Source: JAUIAI01 sp050633665 (GTDB lineage: Bacteria > Pseudomonadota > Gammaproteobacteria > Burkholderiales > Burkholderiaceae_E). From it: DNA of 64,000 bases. The first letter of the stretch is position 1, and every line of letters begins with the position of its first letter. Where the stretch lies: positions 1 to 64,000 of the forward strand of contig JBOEGY010000002.1 of assembly GCA_050633665.1 (NCBI GenBank), written 5' to 3'. Below, piece after piece: positions 8,606-16,353 of the stretch. Under the pieces are notes generated by a model. It did not search any database. It was not told the origin of the DNA and saw only the letters and a program-made list of their open reading frames with translations. A program made the translations under genes and the position numbers.

Positions 8606-9430
8606 TCACACGAGCGGTGGTAGATTCAGCTCTTCAAGGTTGGATACAACTGTGGGTGGCTTGCTTCCTTCGGCTCGAGGAGTCAGCCAGGCACCTTTGA
8701 CTGAAGAGAATATTTCGATCTCTGGCGAGTGCGTCTGATAGACAAACTCGTAGTAAGGGTGATTTGATTCCCGGCATTCGCGCTCAGCGTCCATCAGATC
8801 ACAAACCATGATTCGTCCCTTTTTTGTTTCTGTATCGGGCAAGGGCTGTAATTCGCTAAGTTCGGGGAGCGGGGAGAAGCCGAAGACTTTGTAATGACGG
8901 TCTCTGGGCGGCACAGCAATCAATAACAGCCATTTGTATTGCATAGCCATGCAGTACAGATTAATCGTCTTGATCAGATAATCTTTGGCTTGACGACCCT
9001 GGCGGCCTGGTTGCGCAGCAAGACGAGAGACGTAAGCACAGAATTTGCGGTCAAGTCTCTTAGGAATGGGATAGTGATCGACCGGGTAAAACTGTTCCGC
9101 CCGCCCTGACTCAACCCGCACTGAGGCCAGAGGCAGGCCAGTTGAGCGGCTCTCTGCAAGAAAGATGATCGCGTGGGGGTCGTAGTCCATCGGATCGGGG
9201 CGCGCAACTACCGGCGCATAGTTCGGAGCGGTACGGTAATACGACAGTTCACGAATGAGACGTGCCTGGTTTAACTGGTCTTCAGTACGGACAACCCTGA
9301 CCACAATATCAACAGCCGGCTTGCTCTCTGCCTGGCTGATTTGATCGGTCTCAGAAAAACTTTCTCTTTTCACTTGTGCACCGGTTGCCGGCGCAGTGCA
9401 GCTCAATAGATGAGCAAACAACTTGGCCAA
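8606..9430 (-). CDS. FeeM-like N-acyltransferase (GNAT / acyl-homoserine-lactone-synthase-like fold)
   Basis: 274 residues. The core (about residues 45-200) has the order seen in FeeM-type N-acyl amino acid synthases: an early R-E-L-x-Y motif, the acidic DPMDYDPHA segment followed by a strand IIFLAES, a conserved basic strand LASVRVE, and the block VSRLAAQPGRQGRQAKDYLIK, then LLIAVPPRDRHYKVFGF. This family moves a fatty acyl chain from acyl carrier protein to an amino acid or amine, giving lipid or signal molecules. The start is a TTG at 9430 with AGGGA nearby; no better ATG lies upstream. It could instead be an exosortase-associated acyltransferase. No substrate can be inferred. Confidence 0.6.
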   Translation of the reverse strand: MAKLFAHLLSCTAPATGAQVKRESFSETDQISQAESKPAVDIVVRVVRTEDQLNQARLIRELSYYRTAPNYAPVVARPDPMDYDPHAIIFLAESRSTGLPLASVRVESGRAEQFYPVDHYPIPKRLDRKFCAYVSRLAAQPGRQGRQAKDYLIKTINLYCMAMQYKWLLLIAVPPRDRHYKVFGFSPLPELSELQPLPDTETKKGRIMVCDLMDAERECRESNHPYYEFVYQTHSPEIEIFSSVKGAWLTPRAEGSKPPTVVSNLEELNLPPLV

Positions 9431-9503
9431 TTTCCCTGTTATGTCGATAAACGGGCGTTAGTCGACTTCCCCTGAGCTTCGGCCGTTGATGGCCGAAACA
9501 ACT

Positions 9504-9537
9504 GTAACCCCGTTTGAGTAGCTATTTTAGGGGTTAC
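9504..9537. promoter_or_regulatory. Inverted repeat with 8-bp arms upstream of the FeeM-like gene
   Basis: GTAACCCC, 18 bases, then GGGGTTAC: eight perfect pairs. It lies 74-107 bases upstream of the acyltransferase start. It may be an operator with half-sites about 2.5 helical turns apart, or an RNA leader stem. Confidence 0.35.
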
Positions 9538-9655
9538 TGCTTAGGGTGGATGTAGTGGCTGGTTAACTCAAGGAAAAATGAACGATTTCTGGGATTATTT
9601 GGCTATATTCGCCTGAAATCAAAAATTCTTTCGGGTATGTTTACATCTGGAATCA

Positions 9656-9684
9656 CGCGTATGGGTTAGGGTGAACCCATCGCG
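9656..9684. promoter_or_regulatory. Strong stem-loop CGCG-T-ATGGGTT / AACCCAT-CGCG
   Basis: Eleven base pairs with one bulged T and a 6-base loop (AGGGTG). The inner ATGGGTT...AACCCAT arms are perfect. No T-run flanks it, so it is more likely an operator or a structured leader than a terminator. Confidence 0.4.
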
Positions 9685-9759
9685 GACTCAGTCTAGTGAA
9701 GCCTGGCAGTCAGGATTTAACAGTTTTTGGGGGAGGCTGAGCGGTTGGGTACCGCTAAC

Positions 9760-10428
9760 CTATTCAACGTCGGTCACGGACCAGTAGTTGCCTTCTTTGC
9801 GATCAATGTGAGCAGCCAGAATGGTTCGCGCCTGTGTGAGGCTTCCTGCGCGTATGGCTTCTACGATTTGCTGGTGTTCGTCGAATGACTTTTTCATGTG
9901 TTCCGGATTACGACCCAGGCGATTGCGCAGCGCAGCCATTTTGTAGGCAATCGTCTGGTAGGCGTCGTTCAGGAAACGGTTGTTGGATCCGTCGAATATT
10001 GCTTGGTGAAAAGCCATATCCAGCTTCAGATAAAGATCGGTTCGGCCCGCCTGATGGGCAACCGTCATTTCTGCAGTAATGGCGTCGAGCTTTTCGCATA
10101 GTGCGACCGGATCAAATTCAAACGCCGCATCAATGGCGGCAAGCTCCAGGGCAATTCGAACAAAACAGATTTTGGTCAGCTCGGCCGGATGCATCTTAAA
10201 AACAAATGTTCCGGATTGCGGCTTTGTCACAACCAGGCCTTCGGTCTCCAGGCGATTGAAGGCTTCCCTGATCGGTGTACGGCTGACATCAAATCGTTTG
10301 GCAAGCTTGCCTTCAGACAGTGCGGCGCCGAGTTCCAGTTTGCCCTCGATGATCATGTTTCGGATTTCTTCCGCCGCCAATTCCGTCAGGGATTTCGGGC
10401 GTTGAAATTTTTCCAACTTAGTCTCCAT
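9760..10428 (-). CDS. GntR family transcriptional regulator, FadR/FCD subfamily
   Basis: 222 residues. The N-terminal winged helix-turn-helix (about 15-80) has the GntR signature LSEGKLAKRFDVSRTPIREAFNRLETEGLV. An all-helical FCD effector domain (about 90-215) follows, with the metal/ligand-binding pattern D-x3-H (MAFHQAIF) and a later H in FDEHQQIVEAI. FCD regulators usually repress catabolic genes and are released by organic acids. It is divergent from the PhyH dioxygenase gene; the 255-bp gap holds palindromes at 10457-10497 that fit autoregulation and control of that gene. Confidence 0.88.
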   Translation of the reverse strand: METKLEKFQRPKSLTELAAEEIRNMIIEGKLELGAALSEGKLAKRFDVSRTPIREAFNRLETEGLVVTKPQSGTFVFKMHPAELTKICFVRIALELAAIDAAFEFDPVALCEKLDAITAEMTVAHQAGRTDLYLKLDMAFHQAIFDGSNNRFLNDAYQTIAYKMAALRNRLGRNPEHMKKSFDEHQQIVEAIRAGSLTQARTILAAHIDRKEGNYWSVTDVE

Positions 10429-10456
10429 ATTCTCGCAAGCCGCATTCGTAAAGATT

Positions 10457-10497
10457 CAGTATACGAGATAAGATAATTATCATAACGGATACTGTAT
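10457..10497. promoter_or_regulatory. Composite operator between the GntR and PhyH genes
   Basis: Nested symmetric elements lie within 41 bp: CAGTAT (10457-10462) opposite ATACTG (10489-10494), a 10-bp perfect palindrome GATAATTATC (10472-10481), and ATAC-T-GTAT (10489-10497). FCD-type GntR proteins commonly bind short palindromes of the form GTAT/ATAC. A minus-strand -10 hexamer TATGAT (10479-10484) for the regulator gene falls inside, so binding would repress the regulator itself. Confidence 0.5.
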
Positions 10498-10683
10498 GCC
10501 AGTTCTGGCGTTTCAACAATGTTTTTGCTAGATATAAGCGCTCGAAACCATCTGCGGCTGGCTCGTTCCGGACAATAAGCGCCATGAGCCGGGGTCGGAC
10601 CAGGGCAGAGGCCGGAACCGACACACAACGGGTTTTGCAGTAGAGTTGTCTAACTCAGACCCAAGGCAACCGGCGAGGCCCAA

Positions 10684-11850
10684 ATGCCCAGCTTAAACGG
10701 AACGAGTTCACTCGTGACTGGATCAAGTTCGCAGGACGATGAGTTGCAGCGCTATCGTGACGAAGGCACAGCCCGCGCATTGGCGCTTGATAATCGAGGG
10801 CCGGTGCGCTTTGATTCGGCCGGCAAACTGGCCGATGACATCGTGCGCGCTTATTCGCAGTATGGGTTCTATGTCTTTGAACAGGTCTTGGACGCCGATG
10901 AACTGACAGACCTTGAGCGTGACGTGACCGAGTTAATTGAACGTGCCCCAACTTGTCCGGGGGGCAAATTCGATAGGGCCGGGCGTGCCGCACTGGGTGC
11001 GGATTGCAAAGGCCGCAATGTCACGATGATCAAACCGCTTACCGATCTGTACGGCGGCACTAATCGCAATAACGGCCGCCACCCGACTAAGATGGCTGAG
11101 CCGCTTGTTCCGGCGGACGCCCCGGATTACGTCTTGCAGTTGTTGCTTGGACCGCTGCAGCATTCAACGGCGCATCTGCGCTTGTACGGGCATCCGCAGA
11201 TGCTGGCGGTTGCTGAGGCGATTAACGGTAAAGACTTTACGCCATTCAATGAGGCAATTTGGGTCAAATTGCCGCGTTTGGGTGGATCGGTTTCGTGGCA
11301 CCAGGATGGCTGGACTCACTGGGACAGTCCCGGCCTGAACGAAGACACTCACGGATTCAATTTTATGGCGCAACTGTATGGTTGCGATGCGGCCAATGGT
11401 CTGTGGGTTGTTCCGGGTACTCACCGTAATGGCAAGGCTAATATCAAGGCTTTGGCCGAAGCGGCCGGCTCAGATCGTTTGGCCGATGCGGTGCCGCTCA
11501 TTTGTAAGCCTGGCGATATCGTGATGTGTAACCGACAGGTCGTGCATGGTTCATTCGCAAACACCAGCTCGCAAATTCGGGTGACGCTGAATTTTGGATT
11601 CCACCGCCGTGACTCGGTCCTGAATGTTCGCAGCGGTGGCATCCACAATCCGGTTTCTCTCTACGATGAGGCTTACATCAGAAGTCGCTCGCGACTCATT
11701 GCCTATGCGATTGATGCGCGGCGTCAGCGGTTTCCGCAAGAGCAGTCATATGTCTACGAACCTCTGGCCAGCGAACGGGAGCAATTTCGCTGGACGCCAG
11801 AGGTTCAGAAATCACTGCATGACTACAATCTGCAAGACCTTGGCATCTGA
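10684..11850 (+). CDS. Phytanoyl-CoA dioxygenase (PhyH) family Fe(II)/2-oxoglutarate oxygenase
   Basis: 388 residues. The double-stranded beta-helix core is marked by the iron ligands H206 and D208 (SWHQDG) and H288 (VVHGSF), plus R299 (SQIRVTLNF) for the 2-oxoglutarate carboxylate. PhyH enzymes hydroxylate an unactivated carbon next to a carboxylate, CoA thioester or phosphonate using O2 and 2-oxoglutarate. The segment GLWVVPGTHRNG is typical of the family. The gene is divergent from a GntR regulator and convergent with an MBL-fold gene (stops 6 bases apart). It is probably the first oxidative step of the nearby organic-acid cluster, but the substrate is unknown. Confidence 0.85.
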   Translation: MPSLNGTSSLVTGSSSQDDELQRYRDEGTARALALDNRGPVRFDSAGKLADDIVRAYSQYGFYVFEQVLDADELTDLERDVTELIERAPTCPGGKFDRAGRAALGADCKGRNVTMIKPLTDLYGGTNRNNGRHPTKMAEPLVPADAPDYVLQLLLGPLQHSTAHLRLYGHPQMLAVAEAINGKDFTPFNEAIWVKLPRLGGSVSWHQDGWTHWDSPGLNEDTHGFNFMAQLYGCDAANGLWVVPGTHRNGKANIKALAEAAGSDRLADAVPLICKPGDIVMCNRQVVHGSFANTSSQIRVTLNFGFHRRDSVLNVRSGGIHNPVSLYDEAYIRSRSRLIAYAIDARRQRFPQEQSYVYEPLASEREQFRWTPEVQKSLHDYNLQDLGI

Positions 11851-11855
11851 TCTGA

Positions 11856-12815
11856 TTAGTCCTGCAGTTGATCCCAGACTTCGCGATCACGTTCCATCGT
11901 CCAGATTCGCGGCCAGTCGATACCTTCGTATTCGTCCCAGAGGCGTTGCACGTTGAACGGAAGGCAGTGCTCGAAGATTGGCCACTGGCCAAACGTCGGG
12001 GCCAATGCGGCGTGAGTCGCTTCAAAGGCCTCTTTGAGCGTGCCACCTCGTTTGTGAGTGGCTTCGACATGTTCGCGCATTCCCAGCAGAAAGCCTCTCG
12101 TTTGTTCGATTGAGGCGTCGACTGCAGTACGGCCTTTTGCGACTGCGCCCCGTCCGCCAATCAGTGCTTCTGCCTGGAACGCTTTGATATTGTCGAGTGT
12201 GTGGGTAGACCAGTCCATGTGGAAGGCATCGCCGGTATACAGCGCTGCCTCGGCCTCAACCAGGTCTCCGGCAAACAGGACTTTGTGCTTTGGGTACCAG
12301 ACGATAATGTCACCAGCAGTATGGCCGCGACCGCAGAACTGCAGCTCAAGGTGGCCGCGGTCACCGCCTAATTCGATGCGCATTGTATTTTCGAAGGCCA
12401 GTGTTGGACGGGTAAGACCCGGAATTTCGTCAGGGTTCTTGAACAGTCGGGGCATGCGGCCAAATTCGCTATCCCAGTCTTGCTTGCCGCGCTCTTCAAT
12501 AAGCTTGCGGGTGGTTTCGGATGTAATGATCTCTTGTGCGTCAAAGGCAGAGGCACCCAGCACCCGGACGGCGTGATAGTGCGTCAACACGAGGTAACGA
12601 ACCGGTTTATCGGTATGTTTGCGCAGTTGGACCAGCCAGTCACGGGCCGCTTGGGGGGTGGCTCGGGCCTCAATCGCGACGATGAAGTCCTCGCCTTCAA
12701 TCGCGCCGACATTGGGGTCGCCCTCCGCGGTTAGGGCATAGACACCGTCAGCCAGTACTTCAAGGGTTTCTTTTTTCTCGGCCAGGTCGGACGATGATGC
12801 GAAGGGTTTTGCCAT
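11856..12815 (-). CDS. Metallo-beta-lactamase-fold hydrolase with altered first metal motif
   Basis: 319 residues. The fold is shown by strand-and-loop motifs LTHYHAV (78-83), CGRGHTAGDIIVW with H165, and FAGDLVE with D184. The usual THxHxDH motif reads THYHAVR here: H79 and H81 are kept, but the Asp and last His are Val83 and Arg84. The second zinc site should therefore be lost or altered; the enzyme may use one metal or iron. MBL proteins hydrolyse thioesters, lactones and similar bonds, so an acyl-CoA or lactone hydrolase would fit the cluster. The ATG at 12815 follows the purine-rich GAGAGAAAG. Confidence 0.8.
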   Translation of the reverse strand: MAKPFASSSDLAEKKETLEVLADGVYALTAEGDPNVGAIEGEDFIVAIEARATPQAARDWLVQLRKHTDKPVRYLVLTHYHAVRVLGASAFDAQEIITSETTRKLIEERGKQDWDSEFGRMPRLFKNPDEIPGLTRPTLAFENTMRIELGGDRGHLELQFCGRGHTAGDIIVWYPKHKVLFAGDLVEAEAALYTGDAFHMDWSTHTLDNIKAFQAEALIGGRGAVAKGRTAVDASIEQTRGFLLGMREHVEATHKRGGTLKEAFEATHAALAPTFGQWPIFEHCLPFNVQRLWDEYEGIDWPRIWTMERDREVWDQLQD

Positions 12816-13141
12816 TTCTTTCTCTCAGTTCATGGGTATCCCCGAAGGATACCGCGACCGATCCGGTGAGGCGACCACCACCGGCGTGGCCTGCCAGATC
12901 AGCGGGCGGCTACGCAGGGCCGTAAGCGACCGGATAGCGATCTGCGGCCCCCAGCTCTTTGAGACGCTCTCGCAACGCTACCTGAACATTGCGCTTGAGT
13001 TGGCGCGCTGATAGATCACGCTAACGCCAATTTCGAACGCCGTCATGCGGTATTTGCCTGATTGCCGAGCAGGGTAAAATCGACCTCTAATTTGAATGAT
13101 TCGCGGTATTTCGCGACCTGCCTGAGAGTTAACCCCACCTA
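12816..13141. other. 326-bp divergent intergenic region with a hairpin and a possible gene remnant
   Basis: It separates the MBL gene (minus) from the UxaA-type dehydratase gene (plus). GGTATCC-5-GGATACC (12835-12853, seven pairs) lies in the leader of the MBL gene. On the minus strand at 12910-13020 a short open stretch without a start codon reads QLKRNVQVALRERLKELGAA, which looks like the end of a real protein. I saw no palindrome matching the IclR operator further along. Confidence 0.4.
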
Positions 13142-14704
13142 ATGATCGAACTAGACAAGAAGAATGCGATTGGACCGGCACTGCGTCTGCACGAGAACGA
13201 TAATGTACTGGTTGCGCGCCATGACATTACGCTGGGGACACGCGTTCCTGGTGCCGGCCCAAACGGTGAAGATGTGGTCAGCCGGGCGCAGGTTCCGGCG
13301 GGCTACAAGATTGCCAGACAGGCTATTGCCAAAGGCGAGCCGGTACTTAAGTACAACGTCACAATAGGTTTTGCGGCTACGGATATCGCACCGGGTACGG
13401 TTGTTCACAGCCACAACCTGGAGTTCCGGGAATTTGACCGCGACTATGCGCCGGGTACTGAATACCAGCCCGTCTCAATGGTGCCCGAGAGCGAGCGTGC
13501 CACCTTCCAGGGAATTGTTCGCGCTGATGGCAGGGTGGCGACCCGCAATTTCATTGGCATCTTATCGACGGTTAACTGCTCAGCGACGGTAGTTCGTAAG
13601 GCTGCCGAGTGGTTTACACCGGAGCGGCTGGCCGACTATCCGAATGTGGATGGCGTTGTGGCGTTCAGCCACGCGCTTGGTTGCGGCATGGAGCGCACCG
13701 GTGAACCGATGGACTTGTTGCGCCGGACAATGGCCGGCTATGCTCGCCATCCGAATCTGGCGGCGGCCCTGGTGGTTGGCCTTGGTTGCGAACGGAATCA
13801 ACTGGCGGGCTTGCTGGAAGCAGAAGGTCTGGATGCCGGGCCGCAACTCAAGACGTTCGTCATGCAGGATACCGGAGGCACGCGTGTCACCATTGATGCC
13901 TGCATTGAGGCGATTAAGGAATTGCTGCCACAGGCAAACCAGGTACGGCGGGAAACTGTGTCAGCCAGCCACTTAATGATAGGTTTGCAGTGTGGGGGGT
14001 CTGATGGTTTCTCCTCAATTACGGCCAATCCCGCCCTGGGTGCTGCAGTCGATCTGCTGGTGCGACATGGCGGTACTGCGATTCTTTCTGAGACGCCGGA
14101 AATCTATGGTGTTGAACATACGCTGACGCGACGGGCAGTGACGCCGGAAATCGGCCTGGCGCTGGTTGAGCGAATCCGTTGGTGGAAAGATCAATATGCG
14201 CTGGGCCGCGATGTTCAGATAAACGGTGTGGTGAGTCCGGGTAATCAGGCCGGTGGATTGGCCAACATTCTTGAAAAGTCTCTCGGTTCTTCAATGAAAG
14301 GCGGAACAGGCCCTTTGATGGCTGTCTACCGCTATGGTCAGGCTGTGACCACGCCCGGAATGGTGTTTATGGATACACCGGGGTACGACCCGGTGTCGGC
14401 AACCGGACAGATTGCCGGGGGCGCAAATCTGATTGCGTTCACGACCGGTCGCGGGTCAATGTTTGGCGCAAAACCGGTGCCGTCACTGAAACTGGCCAGC
14501 AATACGCCGATGTATTCGAAACTGTCCGAAGACATGGATATCAACTGTGGGACGATCGTCGATGGTTCCGATACGATCGAATCCATGGGACAAAAGATTT
14601 TTGACTTAATGTTGCGGACCGCTTCCGGTGAGCCCAGCAAGAGCGAACTCCTGGACCTTGGCGACAATGAATTCGTTCCCTGGCAGATTGGTATTGTCGG
14701 ATAA
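13142..14704 (+). CDS. UxaA/GarD family hydrolase (altronate or galactarate dehydratase-like) with N-terminal SAF domain
   Basis: 520 residues. The first 100 form an SAF domain (LHENDNVLVARHDITLGTRV), which in this family sits ahead of the dehydratase. The catalytic part has the family cysteine motifs GCGMERTG, GLGCERN and GLQCGGSDGFS. Relatives remove water from altronate or galactarate using a metal (iron). As both domains are in one chain, the layout is that of full-length UxaA/GarD enzymes. There are no uronate isomerase or kdgK genes nearby, so the true substrate may be another polyhydroxy or dicarboxylic acid handled by the neighbouring lyase and CoA-transferase. An ATG start was chosen at 13142. 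Confidence 0.85.
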   Translation: MIELDKKNAIGPALRLHENDNVLVARHDITLGTRVPGAGPNGEDVVSRAQVPAGYKIARQAIAKGEPVLKYNVTIGFAATDIAPGTVVHSHNLEFREFDRDYAPGTEYQPVSMVPESERATFQGIVRADGRVATRNFIGILSTVNCSATVVRKAAEWFTPERLADYPNVDGVVAFSHALGCGMERTGEPMDLLRRTMAGYARHPNLAAALVVGLGCERNQLAGLLEAEGLDAGPQLKTFVMQDTGGTRVTIDACIEAIKELLPQANQVRRETVSASHLMIGLQCGGSDGFSSITANPALGAAVDLLVRHGGTAILSETPEIYGVEHTLTRRAVTPEIGLALVERIRWWKDQYALGRDVQINGVVSPGNQAGGLANILEKSLGSSMKGGTGPLMAVYRYGQAVTTPGMVFMDTPGYDPVSATGQIAGGANLIAFTTGRGSMFGAKPVPSLKLASNTPMYSKLSEDMDINCGTIVDGSDTIESMGQKIFDLMLRTASGEPSKSELLDLGDNEFVPWQIGIVG

Positions 14705-14707
14705 GAC

Positions 14708-15421
14708 TCAGGTTTGTCGGATCATGGCGCCCAGTTCAAGTGACAGCTGGCGCGCTGAGCGGGTCAGGGTCTTGGCGAGCCGGTTAGTTTGGGTTTTGGT
14801 GAACCGGGTCAATGGTCCGGAAAGCGTCAGCGATCCAACCAGTCCGTCAGCAGCATAAACAGGCAATGCAACTGCACCAATCTCGGGGTCGCGCTCGCCG
14901 AGGGTTATGACCGGCCGAAACACTGGAATTACCTGCGCGCTCTTATTGTCTTGCCCCAGTATTTTGCCTGCTGCCCCCTGGTCCAAAGGGAGCAGGTCAC
15001 CTTCTTGAATAGCATCCCGTAATCCGGTCGCGGCGTTTTCACGATAAAGACACAGGCGCGAGTCTCCTTTGCGAACAAAGAATGATGCGCTCTGGCCGGT
15101 CTCGTCGGCCAGGTCGGCGAGTACGGGTCGAATCTTCTGCTCGTAACCGGCAGAACGTCTGACTAGTGCAGCCAGTCTTAACGGTTCTGTACCAATCGAA
15201 AACACGCTGTCTTCGTGCCGGATCAGATAGCCGGCTTTTTCAAGCGACCTGCCCAGTCGTAACAAAGTGCTTTTGTATAAACCGGTACGCTGCGCCAGCA
15301 CTGCCAGCGATAGTGTTTTGTCCGTCGATTGAAAAGCGGCGAGGATAGACAACGCGCGGTCGACTGCTTCCACGCCATCTGCGGGTGATTTTGACTTTCT
15401 AGGTAAACGTTCCTGGGGCAT
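14708..15421 (-). CDS. IclR family transcriptional regulator
   Basis: 237 residues. The N-terminal helix-turn-helix (about 18-75) contains the IclR pattern AVDRALSILAAFQ followed by LSLAVLAQRTGLYKSTLLRLGRSLEKAGYL. The C-terminal effector domain (about 90-235) is complete. IclR proteins bind small organic acids and control the adjoining catabolic operon. The gene is divergent from the lyase/CoA-transferase operon and its stop is 4 bases from the stop of the dehydratase gene. A perfect 19-bp palindrome at 15472-15490 in the shared promoter is its likely binding site. Confidence 0.88.
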   Translation of the reverse strand: MPQERLPRKSKSPADGVEAVDRALSILAAFQSTDKTLSLAVLAQRTGLYKSTLLRLGRSLEKAGYLIRHEDSVFSIGTEPLRLAALVRRSAGYEQKIRPVLADLADETGQSASFFVRKGDSRLCLYRENAATGLRDAIQEGDLLPLDQGAAGKILGQDNKSAQVIPVFRPVITLGERDPEIGAVALPVYAADGLVGSLTLSGPLTRFTKTQTNRLAKTLTRSARQLSLELGAMIRQT

Positions 15422-15455
15422 TGGACTGGATTCGAGATGAATTGGGCGTAAGAGG

Positions 15456-15490
15456 TATCATAACGGAATGGCGTTCTATTGGATAGAACG
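15456..15490. promoter_or_regulatory. IclR-type operator and promoter region between regulator and lyase operon
   Basis: CGTTCTATTGGATAGAACG (15472-15490) is a perfect inverted repeat with 8-bp arms and a 3-base centre, the size and style of IclR-family sites. A minus-strand -10 hexamer TATGAT (15457-15462) lies 10 bp away, so the palindrome covers the -35 region of the regulator gene. The plus-strand lyase start is 33 bases downstream. This fits a repressor that controls both directions. Confidence 0.6.
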
Positions 15491-15522
15491 ATTGGCTAAC
15501 TGGCTCCAACGACGGGACACAG

Positions 15523-16353
15523 ATGGATTCGATAGACACGACTGCTGAAGCCATGGCGGATTGGTGGCGAACCTCAATTACTGACATGAAACCTGGCGAA
15601 ATTCGAATGCGCGGTTATCCGATTGAGGAGTTGATCGGCGCCATCAGTTTTCCAGCGATGATCTGGCTCATGTTGCGCGGCGAGTTGCCGACGAAAGCGC
15701 AGGCCGAACTGTTAAGCGCGGCGCTTGTGGCGGCCGTCGATCATGGCCCGCAAGCGCCTTCGATCGCAGTCGCTCGAATGGCGGCCACCTGTGGAGTTGG
15801 TCTTAACAGTGCAATGGCGTCGGCGATCAACGCGCTTGGAGATGTGCATGGCGGGGCGGGGCAACAGGCGATGGCGTTGTACGAATCTGTGCTTGCCAGA
15901 ACCGGGTCTGCGGATGATCTTGTGCAGGCGGCTCATGATGAAGTGGCCGAGCGCTTGTCCGCAGGAAAAATGATCGAAGGCTTCGGGCACCGGTTTCATC
16001 CGGTTGATCCAAGAGCTCCGCGGCTGTTGGCGCTGGTCGAGCAGGCAAAGTCAGAACAGGTTGTTACGGGCTGTTATGCGCAGATCGGGCTTGCCGTTGA
16101 AGCCGCGCTCGCTCAGCTGAAAAACCGCCACTTGCCAATGAACATTGATGGGGCGACCGCTGTCGTCTATGCCGAGTTGGGGTTTCAACCGGCGCTCGGG
16201 CGGGGGTTGTTCGTTCTGTCCCGGTCCGTGGGTATTCTGGCGCATGCCTGGGAACAGACTGAACAAGGCGCCCGAATCAAAGGACCTGTGCCCCCGTCGG
16301 TTGACTACGCATATGATGGCCCGTCGGTCCGTCACCTAGAGGGCAATTCATGA
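15523..16353 (+). CDS. Short citrate-synthase-fold enzyme (citryl-CoA lyase-like)
   Basis: 276 residues, versus about 430 for ordinary citrate synthase, so it lacks part of the large domain. All three catalytic residues seem present: H109 in DVHGGAG, H156 in GFGHRFHPVDPRAP, and D209 in NIDGATA. Such short family members are annotated as citryl-CoA lyases, splitting citryl-CoA to acetyl-CoA and oxaloacetate. Here it overlaps the CaiB-type CoA-transferase gene by 4 bases. This suggests that the transferase loads CoA on a hydroxy acid and this enzyme then cleaves the C-C bond. The exact hydroxyacyl-CoA is unknown. Confidence 0.75.
   Translation: MDSIDTTAEAMADWWRTSITDMKPGEIRMRGYPIEELIGAISFPAMIWLMLRGELPTKAQAELLSAALVAAVDHGPQAPSIAVARMAATCGVGLNSAMASAINALGDVHGGAGQQAMALYESVLARTGSADDLVQAAHDEVAERLSAGKMIEGFGHRFHPVDPRAPRLLALVEQAKSEQVVTGCYAQIGLAVEAALAQLKNRHLPMNIDGATAVVYAELGFQPALGRGLFVLSRSVGILAHAWEQTEQGARIKGPVPPSVDYAYDGPSVRHLEGNS

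Larger units (their letters stand above)
9431..9759. other. 329-bp intergenic region with two strong inverted repeats
   Basis: It lies upstream of the FeeM-like gene and downstream of the GntR gene, both on the minus strand. It holds three stem-forming elements: 9504-9537, 9656-9684, and AGCGGT-5-ACCGCT (9740-9756) just past the GntR stop. I saw no protein-coding frame. It must carry the promoter of the acyltransferase gene. Confidence 0.5.

Noticed and set aside
9656..9684. LuxR-type box upstream of the FeeM-like gene
   Set aside because: The repeat is a tight stem with a 6-base loop and lacks the lux-box form; no luxR gene is nearby.
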